A stretch of DNA of 64,000 nucleotides, taken from the NCBI GenBank assembly GCA_027486935.1, contig JAIXOF010000120.1, positions 32,001-96,000 of the forward strand, given 5' to 3'. Source of the stretch: Cyanobium sp. C1_MAG_00004 (GTDB taxonomy: Bacteria > Cyanobacteriota > Cyanobacteriia > PCC-6307 > Cyanobiaceae). How positions within the stretch are numbered: position 1 is the stretch's first letter; the number at the start of each line of letters is the position of its first letter. The notes below the pieces were generated by a model that made no database searches, was not told the DNA's origin, and saw only the letters and a program-made list of their open reading frames with translations. The position numbers were made by a program, and so were the translations under genes. Below, in pieces: positions 12,294 through 19,545 of the stretch.

Positions 12294-12501
12294 GCTGCGT
12301 TGGTTGTTGCTGCTGGGGATCGGGTTCAGCCTCGTGACCGGAGTCAGCAAGGGATGGATCGAACTGCGCTGGGGACGCCTGCTGCAGGACCTGGGTGTGC
12401 CTTACGTCACCGATCCTGAACCCTCGGCGCCGCGGTGCGTCTCCGGCAGCACAGCCGTGCCGTCCTCTTCGGCCAACGCGGCGCGCAATCCCTCCCGGTA
12501 G
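12292..12501 (+). CDS. Small putative membrane protein, unknown function
   Basis: 69-aa frame with one N-terminal hydrophobic helix (LRWLLLLGIGFSLVTGV), then an amphipathic stretch with WIELRWGRLLQDLGVP and an acidic/proline turn. The last about 25 residues are Ser/Ala-rich and look unconstrained. Its ATG overlaps the pdxA ATG on the other strand, and its last 100 bp overlap the convergent NAD-dependent epimerase gene. I believe short proteins of this shape exist between these genes in related genomes, but this was not checked. The coding nature is likely rather than certain. Confidence 0.55.
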   Translation: MLRWLLLLGIGFSLVTGVSKGWIELRWGRLLQDLGVPYVTDPEPSAPRCVSGSTAVPSSSANAARNPSR

Positions 12502-13370
12502 GTCGGGTACCGCAGGCGGTAGCCCAGCTGGCGGGTCAGCAGGTCGTTGCGCACCCTGCGGCTCTCGCTCCAGAAGCTGCGGGCCATCGGGCTCAGCTCG
12601 GCGGCGGCCGCCTCATACCGTTGCAGGGGCGGCAGTTTGCAGTTGAGCAGGTGGGCTGCGTAGCCCAGCACCTCGCTGGCCGGGCAGGGGACGTCATCGC
12701 TGATATTGACCAGGGGCTGGCGCCGCTGGTCAGGCAGCGCCAGGCAGTGCAACAGGGCGCCACCGATGTCGTCGACATGGATCCGGCAGAAGACGTGGCC
12801 GGGGCGATGCAGCAGCCGGCTGCTGCCGCTGCGCAGGGTTGCAAACGGGCTGCGGCCGGGTCCATAGATCCCCGGCAGTCTGAAGATCTGCACCGGCAGG
12901 TCGGTGGCCAGCCAGGCCTGCTCACAGGTCAGGCGGTTGGCGCTGCGACCCGCCCGGGGCTGGCAGGGACTGTGCTCATCAACCCAGGCGCCACCGCTGT
13001 CGCCGTAGACGCCGGTGGTCGACAGATACCCCAGCCATTGCGGCCGCAGTGTCTGCAGCAGATCCCCCATCTGGCTCAGCACCGGATCATGGCCCTCCCG
13101 ATCCGGGGCGATGGTGCTGACCACGTGGGTGATGTCCGTCAGGGCGGTCGGGTCCGGGCGCAACCCGCTGCCGCTGTCAAACCCGACCTTGTGCCAACCC
13201 GGTGGCGGTGCGGCGGCGGCGCTGGGATCCCGATGGCTGATGACGCCGGCGATCCCGGCGCGGGCCGCCAGGGCCGCCAGGCGGCGGCCGCTGTAGCCGC
13301 CCCCCAGGACCAGCAGCTTGACCGGTCGATCCCGATTGAGTACGCTTGTACTATTCACAGATTCGATCAT
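12402..13370 (-). CDS. NAD(P)-dependent epimerase/dehydratase family protein (YeeZ-like)
   Basis: 322-aa extended short-chain dehydrogenase. The N-terminal VKLLVLGGGYSGRRLAALA matches the GxxGxxG Rossmann motif. A Thr/Gly-Tyr segment LGYLSTTGVYGDSGGAWVDE lies mid-protein and RLPGIYGPGRSPF further on. The catalytic YxxxK of classical members is not obvious, as in the YeeZ-type subgroup. Substrate unknown. The ATG at 13370 shares CATG with the divergent small gene. A LexA-like box lies within its first codons. GTG 13358 is an alternative start. Confidence 0.82.
   Translation of the reverse strand: MIESVNSTSVLNRDRPVKLLVLGGGYSGRRLAALAARAGIAGVISHRDPSAAAAPPPGWHKVGFDSGSGLRPDPTALTDITHVVSTIAPDREGHDPVLSQMGDLLQTLRPQWLGYLSTTGVYGDSGGAWVDEHSPCQPRAGRSANRLTCEQAWLATDLPVQIFRLPGIYGPGRSPFATLRSGSSRLLHRPGHVFCRIHVDDIGGALLHCLALPDQRRQPLVNISDDVPCPASEVLGYAAHLLNCKLPPLQRYEAAAAELSPMARSFWSESRRVRNDLLTRQLGYRLRYPTYREGLRAALAEEDGTAVLPETHRGAEGSGSVT
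13339..13352. promoter_or_regulatory. LexA/SOS-type operator
   Basis: AGTACGCTTGTACT fits the cyanobacterial LexA box RGTACNNNDGTWCB at every position and is a near-perfect palindrome. It ends 16 bp before the ATG of the plus-strand small membrane protein (13369) and lies just inside the 5' end of the minus-strand epimerase gene. It is therefore best placed to control the small gene, while it could also block the epimerase. Assignment rests on motif match only. Confidence 0.7.
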
Positions 13371-13650
13371 GGTTGCCTCCTCTCCACTGGCTTCCTCTTC
13401 GCTGGTTGCCTCTCCGCTGGTTGCCCCGACATGGGGCCAGCTTCGCCCGGGAGCCCGGGCATTGGCGTCTCGGCCTCTGCCTGCCGCCCTTGGAGGCGCG
13501 GGTCGATCCAGGTTTGAGCCGATCGTGGCACCCCTGGTGCTGGTGCTGGTGTTGTTCGGGGCGGCTGTGCTGGTGGCGCCTGAGCACCCCCAGAATCAGG
13601 CGGCCATCTGCCAGCGCCACAACGGCGTTGATGCCTGCCGGGTCTGGTGA
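13369..13650 (+). CDS. Small putative membrane protein behind a LexA-type box
   Basis: 93-aa frame from ATG 13369. The first about 50 residues are low-complexity (Ser/Ala/Leu/Pro) and come from imperfect direct repeats around GCTGGTTGCC. Then comes one strongly hydrophobic helix (IVAPLVLVLVLFGAAVLV) and a short C-terminal segment with two cysteines (ICQRHNGVDACRVW). A GTG near 13525 could give a 41-aa version with only the helix and tail. The 3' end overlaps the convergent HNH gene by 55 bp. No function recognised. An SOS-induced single-span membrane protein would be compatible with a division inhibitor, but that is inference. Confidence 0.55.
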   Translation: MVASSPLASSSLVASPLVAPTWGQLRPGARALASRPLPAALGGAGRSRFEPIVAPLVLVLVLFGAAVLVAPEHPQNQAAICQRHNGVDACRVW

Positions 13651-14021
13651 TCCCCCTGGGCTGTGCGTTCGGCCGTACGGGGCTCGGCCCACTGCAGCAG
13701 GCGCATGGCCAGTTTCAGGTCCCCATCCATCCAGGCTTTGATGGCCATGGCCCGGCGGGGGTCGTAGAAGCTCTGGCGTCGGTACCAACCGAACGCATCG
13801 GCATCGCCTTTGTGGCCGTTGCAGGCCAGGCAGGCAGGCACGCAGTTTTCGGTCACGCTCAGTCCGCCCCGGCTCTGGGGCAGCACGTGGTCGATTGATT
13901 CAGACGGGTTGCCGCAGTAAATGCAGCAGTTGTTGGTGAAGCGGTGGATGTTCTGGCGCCAACGGCGCACGCGCAGTTTGGGGCAGAGTTCCTCGAGAAA
14001 AACCGCATCCCTGGCCTGCAT
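13596..14021 (-). CDS. HNH endonuclease
   Basis: 141-aa protein with a compact HNH (beta-beta-alpha metal) domain. CIYCGNPSESIDHVLPQSRGG provides the first zinc pair and the catalytic DH, then NCVPACLACNGHKGD provides the second CxxC and the final N/H residues. The C-terminal 50 residues are helical and unassigned. Small stand-alone HNH proteins of this kind are widespread in cyanobacteria. Their role, whether in repair, restriction or as old homing nucleases, is uncertain. It is divergent from an SNF2-type ATPase and overlaps the SOS-box small gene at its 3' end. Confidence 0.88.
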   Translation of the reverse strand: MQARDAVFLEELCPKLRVRRWRQNIHRFTNNCCIYCGNPSESIDHVLPQSRGGLSVTENCVPACLACNGHKGDADAFGWYRRQSFYDPRRAMAIKAWMDGDLKLAMRLLQWAEPRTAERTAQGDHQTRQASTPLWRWQMAA

Positions 14022-14103
14022 GCCTGCGTCTCGGTTGCGGGCAGTCTGACGCTGGTGCCAGGGGTGTCAATGTGTCGGTGACTGCACTTTCGCCAATTGA
14101 CCG

Positions 14104-15732
14104 GTGTCCGATCGCTGCGTTCTGCGTCTGGCTGCCACCGGGGCGATCGAGGTGTTCAGCCCTTACGACGCCGTCACCCAGGCCCAGCTGAGGCGGGTGC
14201 GGCCCCGGGGCCTCTGGCGTGCCCAGCGAGGCTGCTGGGAGTTTCCGCTTGAGGCAGCCAACACCCTGCAGGCCCTGCTGGGTAGCCGTTTTGCGATCGA
14301 ACCAGAGCTGAACCGATGGTTGCAGTGGCTCGACAGTCCGTTGCCGCCGCTGCCGCCCCATCGGGAGCTGGTGGCCGCCGCTGAGCTCGAGCGCCCGTTG
14401 CCCGACGGGCGGCGCCTGTTCGCCCATCAGCGTTCGGCGGTCCGCTGGTTGCTGGCCCGCCGCGGTGCCGTGCTGGCCGATGCCATGGGCCTGGGCAAAA
14501 CCCTCACCGCCCTGGCAGCCGCCCGCGCCCTGGTGCGGCGGTCGGACTGCCGCATCGTCGTGCTGGCACCGGTGGGGCTGCATGCCCATTGGCTGCGCGA
14601 GGCCGCTGCGCTGCAGCTGCAGCTGACCCTGTACAGCTGGGCCGCCGTGCCCCAGGAGCTGCCCCTCGCCGGTTGTGTGTTGGTGGTCGACGAAGCCCAT
14701 TTCGCCCAGAACGGGCACACCCAACGGTCGGCGGCCCTGTTGCGGTTGGCGCGCCATCCACGGCTGCGGGCCTGCTGGCTGTTGACCGGCACGCCGATGA
14801 AGAATGGCCGCCCTGCCCAGCTGTTTCCCCTGCTGGCGGCGATCGGCCATCCCCTGGCCCGGGATCAGCGGGCGTTTGAGTTGCGCTACTGCGCCGGGCA
14901 CTGGCAGGAGCAGGGTGGTCGCCGCGTCTGGCAGGCCCGGGGCGCCAGCCAGCTCGAGGAGCTGCAACGGCTGGTGCGTCCCCTGTTGCTGCACCGTCGC
15001 AAACGGGATTGCCTCGATCTGCCGCCCAAGCAGCGCCAGTTCCATCCGGTGCAGCTCTGCACCGAACTGGCCGAGCGGTTCGATCTGGAGCTGAACAGCC
15101 GGCTTCAGGATTACCGCAATCGGGCTCACCAGGGTTTGGTGCGGCGCGATGCCGAAGCCCTGGCCGCATTGACGGCGGTGCGTCAGCTGGGATCCCGGTA
15201 CAAGCTGCCGGCGGCCCAGAGCCTGATCGCCGATCTGCTGAAGCAGGGTGAATCGGTGGTGGTGTTCACCGCGTTTCTGGATTCAGCCAGGGCCCTGCAC
15301 CAGCAACTGGCCCCAGCGGGGGCTCCGGGACTGCTGATCGGGGCCCTGCCGCCGTGCGAGCGCCAGCGGCAGGTCGATGCCTTTCAGCAGGGGGACGTGC
15401 CCTTGCTGGTGGCGACCTATGGCACCGGTGGGCTGGGTTTCACCCTGCACCGGGCTCGCCATGTGGTCCTGCTCGAGCGGCCCTGGACCCCGGGGGACGC
15501 CGAGCAGGCCGAGGATCGCTGCCACCGCATCGGCATGGCCGGCACGTTGCAGACCCATTGGCTGCAGCTCGGGGTGGCGGATCAGCTGGTGGACAGCCTG
15601 ATTGAAAGCAAAGCCGAGCGCATCGAGCTGGTGCTGCAGGGGCGAACCCAGCATCTGCGCCGTCAGCGGCTGGCCGCCATGGTCGATCAGCTGTTCAGCG
15701 GCTCGCCAGACAGCTCTGGCGGCGCATCTTGA
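14104..15732 (+). CDS. SNF2-family DEAD/DEAH-type ATPase/helicase
   Basis: 542-aa superfamily 2 ATPase. Motif I is ADAMGLGKTLTAL at about residues 125-140, motif II DEAH lies in VVDEAHF, and motif III is LLTGTPMKN. The C-terminal RecA lobe carries SVVVFTAF, the TYGTGGLGFTLHRA region and the QAEDRCHRIGM motif VI. An approximately 100-residue N-terminal domain precedes the helicase. The short single-protein layout resembles SMARCAL1/HARP-like annealing helicases rather than large HepA. GTG start at 14104. Likely a DNA-remodelling or repair role. The 3' end overlaps the convergent lipoprotein gene by 38 bp. Confidence 0.88.
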   Translation: MSDRCVLRLAATGAIEVFSPYDAVTQAQLRRVRPRGLWRAQRGCWEFPLEAANTLQALLGSRFAIEPELNRWLQWLDSPLPPLPPHRELVAAAELERPLPDGRRLFAHQRSAVRWLLARRGAVLADAMGLGKTLTALAAARALVRRSDCRIVVLAPVGLHAHWLREAAALQLQLTLYSWAAVPQELPLAGCVLVVDEAHFAQNGHTQRSAALLRLARHPRLRACWLLTGTPMKNGRPAQLFPLLAAIGHPLARDQRAFELRYCAGHWQEQGGRRVWQARGASQLEELQRLVRPLLLHRRKRDCLDLPPKQRQFHPVQLCTELAERFDLELNSRLQDYRNRAHQGLVRRDAEALAALTAVRQLGSRYKLPAAQSLIADLLKQGESVVVFTAFLDSARALHQQLAPAGAPGLLIGALPPCERQRQVDAFQQGDVPLLVATYGTGGLGFTLHRARHVVLLERPWTPGDAEQAEDRCHRIGMAGTLQTHWLQLGVADQLVDSLIESKAERIELVLQGRTQHLRRQRLAAMVDQLFSGSPDSSGGAS

Positions 15733-16087
15733 GCTCTGAGGCCAGCAACGGATCCACGCTGCCTGGTCTGGCCTGGCGTGCCAGGGCGTGGGCGGCTTCG
15801 ATCTCGCGGCAGGCGGCCTGGTCCTGTCCGTTCAGGCTCAGCAACAGGGCTCTCTCGCTGCGGGGGGCCGGATCCTGGGGGTAACGGGCCACCACCTGGT
15901 CGCAGCGCTTCAGGGCCTGCTGCAGCTGGTCCAGTTGCATGTCCCGCAGGCAGTCATCGGGCTGAACGCTGCGCTGGGGAAGATCCGCCTCGCTGCAGGA
16001 CTGCAGCAGCACGCCCGCCATGAGGGCCAACAGGACAGACGTGGTTCGCCGGGTCAGCCGTCGATCATTTGACGAAGAGGTCGCCAA
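15695..16087 (-). CDS. Putative lipoprotein with TPR-like helices
   Basis: 130-aa protein. It has an Arg-rich N-terminus, a hydrophobic segment and the lipobox-like LLQSC (Cys about residue 31), which together indicate a lipoprotein signal peptide. The mature part has helical repeats with TPR character (QLQQALKRCDQVVARYPQDPAP, then SERALLLSLNGQDQAACREI). The apparent start is TTG at 16087, 23 bp inside the upstream gene. No ATG is available before the lipobox. Function unknown. Confidence 0.72.
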   Translation of the reverse strand: MATSSSNDRRLTRRTTSVLLALMAGVLLQSCSEADLPQRSVQPDDCLRDMQLDQLQQALKRCDQVVARYPQDPAPRSERALLLSLNGQDQAACREIEAAHALARQARPGSVDPLLASELKMRRQSCLASR

Positions 16088-16430
16088 GGAATTTGCCGCA
16101 GTCGGGATAGGCGCTGGGGTTGTTGACCACCGCCTCGGTGATCATCACCGCTGCATGCTCTGGCGAGGTCTTGAACAGCGATGAATTCTGCCGCTTGATC
16201 AGGGCGTAGGCCGCTTCCCAGCTGACTTTGTGGGTGTTGCCGGCGTTGCGCATGTAGCAATAGATCCTGGCTCCCTTGGCCCCGACAACGCTGTCAGGGG
16301 TCGCGACCTGGCTCGCCGCAGGTGCCTCGTTGCTGGCCTGTGCCCAGACAGGAGCGCCCAGGCCGAGCGGAGCGCTCAGCAGCGCAGCCAGCAGGGCTGA
16401 GCCGGCAGCGGCGGGCAGGGGGGAGACCAC
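16065..16430 (-). CDS. Exported small conserved protein (DUF6554-like)
   Basis: 121-aa protein starting at GTG 16430, with a clear signal peptide (hydrophobic core, then PVWAQA cleavage). The mature domain contains ARIYCYMRNAGNTHKVSWEA, SSLFKTSPEHAAVMITEAVV and YPDCGKFLGDLF, with two cysteines that could pair. I associate this with a small cyanobacteria-specific family (DUF6554), from memory. Function unknown. It is followed by the lipoprotein gene with a 23-bp overlap, so the two are probably co-transcribed. Confidence 0.78.
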   Translation of the reverse strand: MVSPLPAAAGSALLAALLSAPLGLGAPVWAQASNEAPAASQVATPDSVVGAKGARIYCYMRNAGNTHKVSWEAAYALIKRQNSSLFKTSPEHAAVMITEAVVNNPSAYPDCGKFLGDLFVK

Positions 16431-16513
16431 GGCGACGAAGAACGCAATCGATCGAGGTCAAACCTATCGATCCAGGCTGATCTGTCGAGACCCCGGACCG
16501 GTTGCGGGGCGCC

Positions 16514-17029
16514 TCAGGTCCGGGGCAGCAGCTTCACCACCAGCGGTAAGACCACCAGCACCGTGATCAGGCGTACGGCATGCAGGGCGGCCACCGCAGC
16601 GCCGACACCGAATTCGGCGCCCACCAGGCTCATGCCGCTGATGCCACCCGGGGCGGCGCCCAGCAGGGCCACCACAGGATCGATGCCCAGCAACCGGCCA
16701 CACCACAGGCCCACGACGATGCCCGTCAGCACCAGGGTGAGCGTGATCAGCAGGGCCGGTTTCCACAGCCGTTGCAGCTCCAGCAGCGCCGGGGCGGTCA
16801 GCGAGGTGCCGATCACGGTGCCGATCGCGATCTCCAAGGCAGTGCGCGTGCCCGGCGGCCAGCTGGCGGCCTCGAGCCGGCCGCTCAGGCTCACCAGGGC
16901 CGCCCCCAGCAGGGCCCCGGCCAGTGGAGCCGCCGGGATGCCGGTGCGCAACGCCAGCAGGCCGCCGCCCAACCCCGCCAGGGCGTACAGCAACAGCTGC
17001 AACAGGTGACTTGAGCCGGCTGGCGGCAT
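16514..17029 (-). CDS. AbrB-family integral membrane protein
   Basis: 171-aa hydrophobic protein with about five membrane segments. It matches the 'AbrB duplication' membrane family (PF05145), related to E. coli AbrB/YddG-style putative transporters and unrelated to the AbrB DNA-binding regulator. Distinct features are the two Gly-rich stretches GLGGGLLALRTGIPAAPLAG and LLGAAPGGISGMSLVGAEFG, the second being the family hallmark. It is shorter than the two-repeat members and carries one unit. Divergent from the coiled-coil gene at 17068. Confidence 0.8.
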   Translation of the reverse strand: MPPAGSSHLLQLLLYALAGLGGGLLALRTGIPAAPLAGALLGAALVSLSGRLEAASWPPGTRTALEIAIGTVIGTSLTAPALLELQRLWKPALLITLTLVLTGIVVGLWCGRLLGIDPVVALLGAAPGGISGMSLVGAEFGVGAAVAALHAVRLITVLVVLPLVVKLLPRT

Positions 17030-17067
17030 GTGTTGTCATCGGTCCATCCACGAACACTGTCTCACCC

Positions 17068-17364
17068 ATGTCGCAGGAATCGGTCTCCTTTCGCATCACG
17101 CGCAGCACCGAGGATCTGGCCCAGACCATTCATGCGCTCTCCCATCGGCTGGTGCGGCTGGAGCAGCGCTTTGCGGCTCTTGAGCTGTCCGTTCAAGGGC
17201 TTGAAGTGCAGCCGTCCGTCAGTGATGAAGAGCGCACCAGCCTCAGTCACGTCGAACGGTTGCTCCAGGACTGCCGCAGCCTGCTGGCCCTCGATGGCGA
17301 CCTGACCTCGGAATCGCCCTACTCCCCGGTGGGTCTGGACGACGACCAGGCCCTGGCTGCCTGA
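17068..17364 (+). CDS. Small conserved hypothetical protein, coiled coil
   Basis: 98-aa protein from ATG 17068 (the frame is open upstream but unlikely to be used). The middle is a heptad-like helix (LAQTIHALSHRLVRLEQRFAAL), then a second helix with HVERLLQDCRSLLAL and an acidic tail. No catalytic motif. Likely a small cytosolic structural or adaptor protein. Not recognised beyond being a probable picocyanobacterial family. Confidence 0.65.
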   Translation: MSQESVSFRITRSTEDLAQTIHALSHRLVRLEQRFAALELSVQGLEVQPSVSDEERTSLSHVERLLQDCRSLLALDGDLTSESPYSPVGLDDDQALAA

Positions 17365-17431
17365 TCCGGCCCAGAACGGCCTTTGCTGTCGGCCCCTGGC
17401 CAGCGGTGGCAGAATAAGAAGAAAGCCAACC

Positions 17432-17683
17432 ATGGCCTACCCCCAATCCCTGCATCAGGCTTCAGGATCTGACGCAGCTGTTCACACAGCGGCGGGTGGC
17501 CGCCCGCCTCAGTGCCGGCCCAATGCCACGGCGCAATGCGGTGGCACACCGGGGGAACATCAGCTTGAGAAGCTTGAGTTCGCCCTGGCGGTTGCCCTCA
17601 CCCGTGGTGATCAGACCCGTTCGAGCGAGCTGCGTCGTCAGATTGATGACCTCGGGGGCAACCACGAAGAACCCGGAACCTAA
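17432..17683 (+). CDS. Small conserved hypothetical protein with an apparent compensated double frameshift
   Basis: An 83-codon frame runs from ATG 17432, preceded by a purine-rich AGAAGAAAG. Its C-terminal half (LEKLEFALAVALTRGD onward to GGNHEEPGT) looks like a genuine helical protein, while residues 10-40 are low-quality (Gly/Pro/Cys/His-rich). In the neighbouring frame the same DNA reads LQDLTQLFTQRRVAARLSAG and PMPRRNAVAHRG, which looks far more protein-like. Removing one G at 17458-17459 and adding one in the G5 run at 17551-17555 joins all three parts into one coherent protein of the same length. Either two compensating indels or sequence errors are likely. Confidence 0.6.
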   Translation: MAYPQSLHQASGSDAAVHTAAGGRPPQCRPNATAQCGGTPGEHQLEKLEFALAVALTRGDQTRSSELRRQIDDLGGNHEEPGT

Positions 17684-17923
17684 CCATGCGTTGATGGCTA
17701 TTCGTGTTGTGAGCATTCGCTTGCCAAGCGATTCACTGGGGTGCAGAGCGCGCAGTCATTGCTCAGGCAATCGCTATTCTGCCTGGGCAGACTGTCTGCA
17801 CCATGACTCTGGTCAGCATCCTCAATCTGTCCAGTCGCATGACACCAGCCGATCCTTTGCTTGTGGCCTGCGACACGGTTTTGCCCGCGACATGGTTTTG
17901 AACGACACTTTGGTTCCGGCGCA

Positions 17924-18178
17924 ATGACGGCCTTTAGCCCCTTGGTGGTGCCGACACAGAAACGACCTGTGTCTGCCCCAACCCCTGATGCGGCTCCCGG
18001 TGACGATGGACAGCGGCTTGAACTGGAAAAGGCCCAGTTGGATCGCGGCGCTCGGGCGGCTGCTGAAGCCGGAAATATCGCCGAATCGGCGCGGTTGATC
18101 CTCAAGGCCCTCGATTGTGAGCGTCGCCTGGCAAGCCGTGGGCCCCAGATTCTGCAATTGATCAAGCCCAGGGGCTGA
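17924..18178 (+). CDS. Small conserved hypothetical protein
   Basis: 84-aa protein from ATG 17924. A Pro/Ala-rich N-terminal third is followed by helices (QRLELEKAQLDRGARAAAE, then ESARLILKALDCERRLASR) and a basic end. No known domain recognised. It lies after a 240-bp non-coding stretch (17684-17923) in which I see no gene, clear promoter or RNA structure, and it ends 46 bp before the tRNA-Gly gene on the other strand. Confidence 0.65.
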   Translation: MTAFSPLVVPTQKRPVSAPTPDAAPGDDGQRLELEKAQLDRGARAAAEAGNIAESARLILKALDCERRLASRGPQILQLIKPRG

Positions 18179-18224
18179 CCAGCCCGCTAGGGGCCCGCCG
18201 GTGTGGCGGAGGGTCTCAACTGAA

Positions 18225-18296
18225 AGCGGGTGACCGGGCTCGAACCGGCGACGTTCAGCTTGGGAAGCTGACATTCTACCACTGAATTACACCCGC
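18225..18296 (-). tRNA. tRNA-Gly (anticodon CCC)
   Basis: 72-nt cloverleaf read on the minus strand. The acceptor is GCGGGTG/CACCCGC, the D arm ATTC/GAAT. The anticodon stem TCAGC/GCTGA encloses the loop TTCCCAA, so the anticodon is CCC. The variable loop is 5 nt, the T arm has GGTTCGAGCCC, and T is the discriminator base. No CCA is encoded. It decodes GGG. A hairpin terminator abuts its 5' end. Confidence 0.95.
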
Positions 18297-18331
18297 AAAA
18301 AATAAGAAACAGAGGTGTTCTGTTTCTTATT
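18297..18331 (-). terminator. Intrinsic terminator of the aminotransferase gene, abutting the tRNA
   Basis: A perfect 13-bp inverted repeat (AATAAGAAACAGA and its complement, loop of 5 nt at 18314-18318) begins 10 bp after the minus-strand aminotransferase stop. On that strand it is followed by a run of T residues that ends exactly where the tRNA-Gly gene begins (18296). Structure and position indicate Rho-independent termination. The AT-rich stem might also contain the tRNA promoter. Confidence 0.88.
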
Positions 18332-18340
18332 GCACACAGT

Positions 18341-19492
18341 TTAGCCGGCCAGGGCAACGGCGGCGGCGGCGACTCCGGCGCCTGCGGTCCCCTTGTGCAG
18401 CCCCAGCTCCTGCAGGGTCGCTTCGATGGCGGCGACGGCGGTCAGCACATCGCGGTCGCAGACGAAGCCCAGGTGGCCGATGCGGAACACGTGTCCCTTG
18501 AGATGGTCCTGGCCGCCCGCCAGCAAAATGTCAAAGCGCTCCTTGACCTTCTTGCGCAAGCTTTCGGCATCGATGCCCTCGGGCGCCACCGCCGTGATCG
18601 CCGGGCTGCCGTGGCCTTCGGCGGCATAAAGGGGCAGGCCGATCGCCTTCATGCCGGCCTGGGCGGCGGCGCGGTGACGCGCGTGACGGGCAAAGATCGC
18701 CTCCAGGCCTTCGGCCTGCATCATCGTCAGGGCCGCTTCCAGGGCGAAGTAGAGGTTGATCGCCGGGGTGAAGGGGTTGCTGTCGGCCTTGGCCGATTTG
18801 CGGTATTTGCCCAGATCCAGATAGAACTTCGGCAGGTCCGAGCGCTCGTAGGCGGCCCAGGCCTTCTCGCTCATGGCCACGAAGGCCAAACCGGGCGGCA
18901 TCATGTAGCCCTTCTGGGAGCCCGAGCCGATCACGTCGATGCCCCAGGCATCCATCGGCACGTTGCAGGCCCCCAGGCTGGTGACGCAGTCGGCGATCGT
19001 CAGGGCGGTGCCGTGGGCCTTGACGTGGCGCGCGATCGCCTCAAGGTCGTTGATGACCCCGGTGGAGGTTTCGGAGTGGGTCAGGATCACCGCCTTGATC
19101 GCCTTGGCGCTGTCGGCCTCGAGGGCCGCCCTGAAGGCTTCGGGATCCAGGGGTTGGCCCCACTCGGCCTTGATCACCTGCACATCCAGGCCATAGGCCT
19201 GGGCCACCTTGACCCAGCGTTCGCCGAACTTGCCGTTGTCGCCGCACAGGACCCGGTCGCCCTTGCTGAGCACGTTGATGATCCCGGCCTCCATGGCGGC
19301 GGTGCCGCTGCCGGTGATCACCAGCACGTCATGGCTGGTCTGGTGCAGCCATTGCAGCTGCTCGGTGGTGCGTTTGACGATCTTCTGAAAGTCGGCGCTG
19401 CGGTGGCCGATCGGATGGCGCCCCATGGCCTGCAGGACCGTTTCCGGCACCGGCGTGGGGCCTGGAATCATCAGGGTCAGCTTGTCCTGCAT
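18341..19492 (-). CDS. Alanine/serine--glyoxylate aminotransferase (class V, PLP)
   Basis: 383-aa PLP enzyme started at ATG 19492 (MQDKLTLMIPGPTPVPE, the usual N-terminus). It shows HPIGHRSADF, the cofactor region TGSGTAAMEAGI, and the Schiff-base lysine in GSGSQKGYMMPPG. The family uses glyoxylate as amino acceptor with alanine or serine as donor, which fits the photorespiratory/glycolate pathway in a cyanobacterium. The exact donor cannot be read from sequence. Ends with its own terminator. Divergent from cbiD. Confidence 0.92.
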   Translation of the reverse strand: MQDKLTLMIPGPTPVPETVLQAMGRHPIGHRSADFQKIVKRTTEQLQWLHQTSHDVLVITGSGTAAMEAGIINVLSKGDRVLCGDNGKFGERWVKVAQAYGLDVQVIKAEWGQPLDPEAFRAALEADSAKAIKAVILTHSETSTGVINDLEAIARHVKAHGTALTIADCVTSLGACNVPMDAWGIDVIGSGSQKGYMMPPGLAFVAMSEKAWAAYERSDLPKFYLDLGKYRKSAKADSNPFTPAINLYFALEAALTMMQAEGLEAIFARHARHRAAAQAGMKAIGLPLYAAEGHGSPAITAVAPEGIDAESLRKKVKERFDILLAGGQDHLKGHVFRIGHLGFVCDRDVLTAVAAIEATLQELGLHKGTAGAGVAAAAVALAG

Positions 19493-19545
19493 GGCGGTGG
19501 CGGCGAACGGCGGCGCAGAGGCGCAATCGACCACCATAAAAAACA

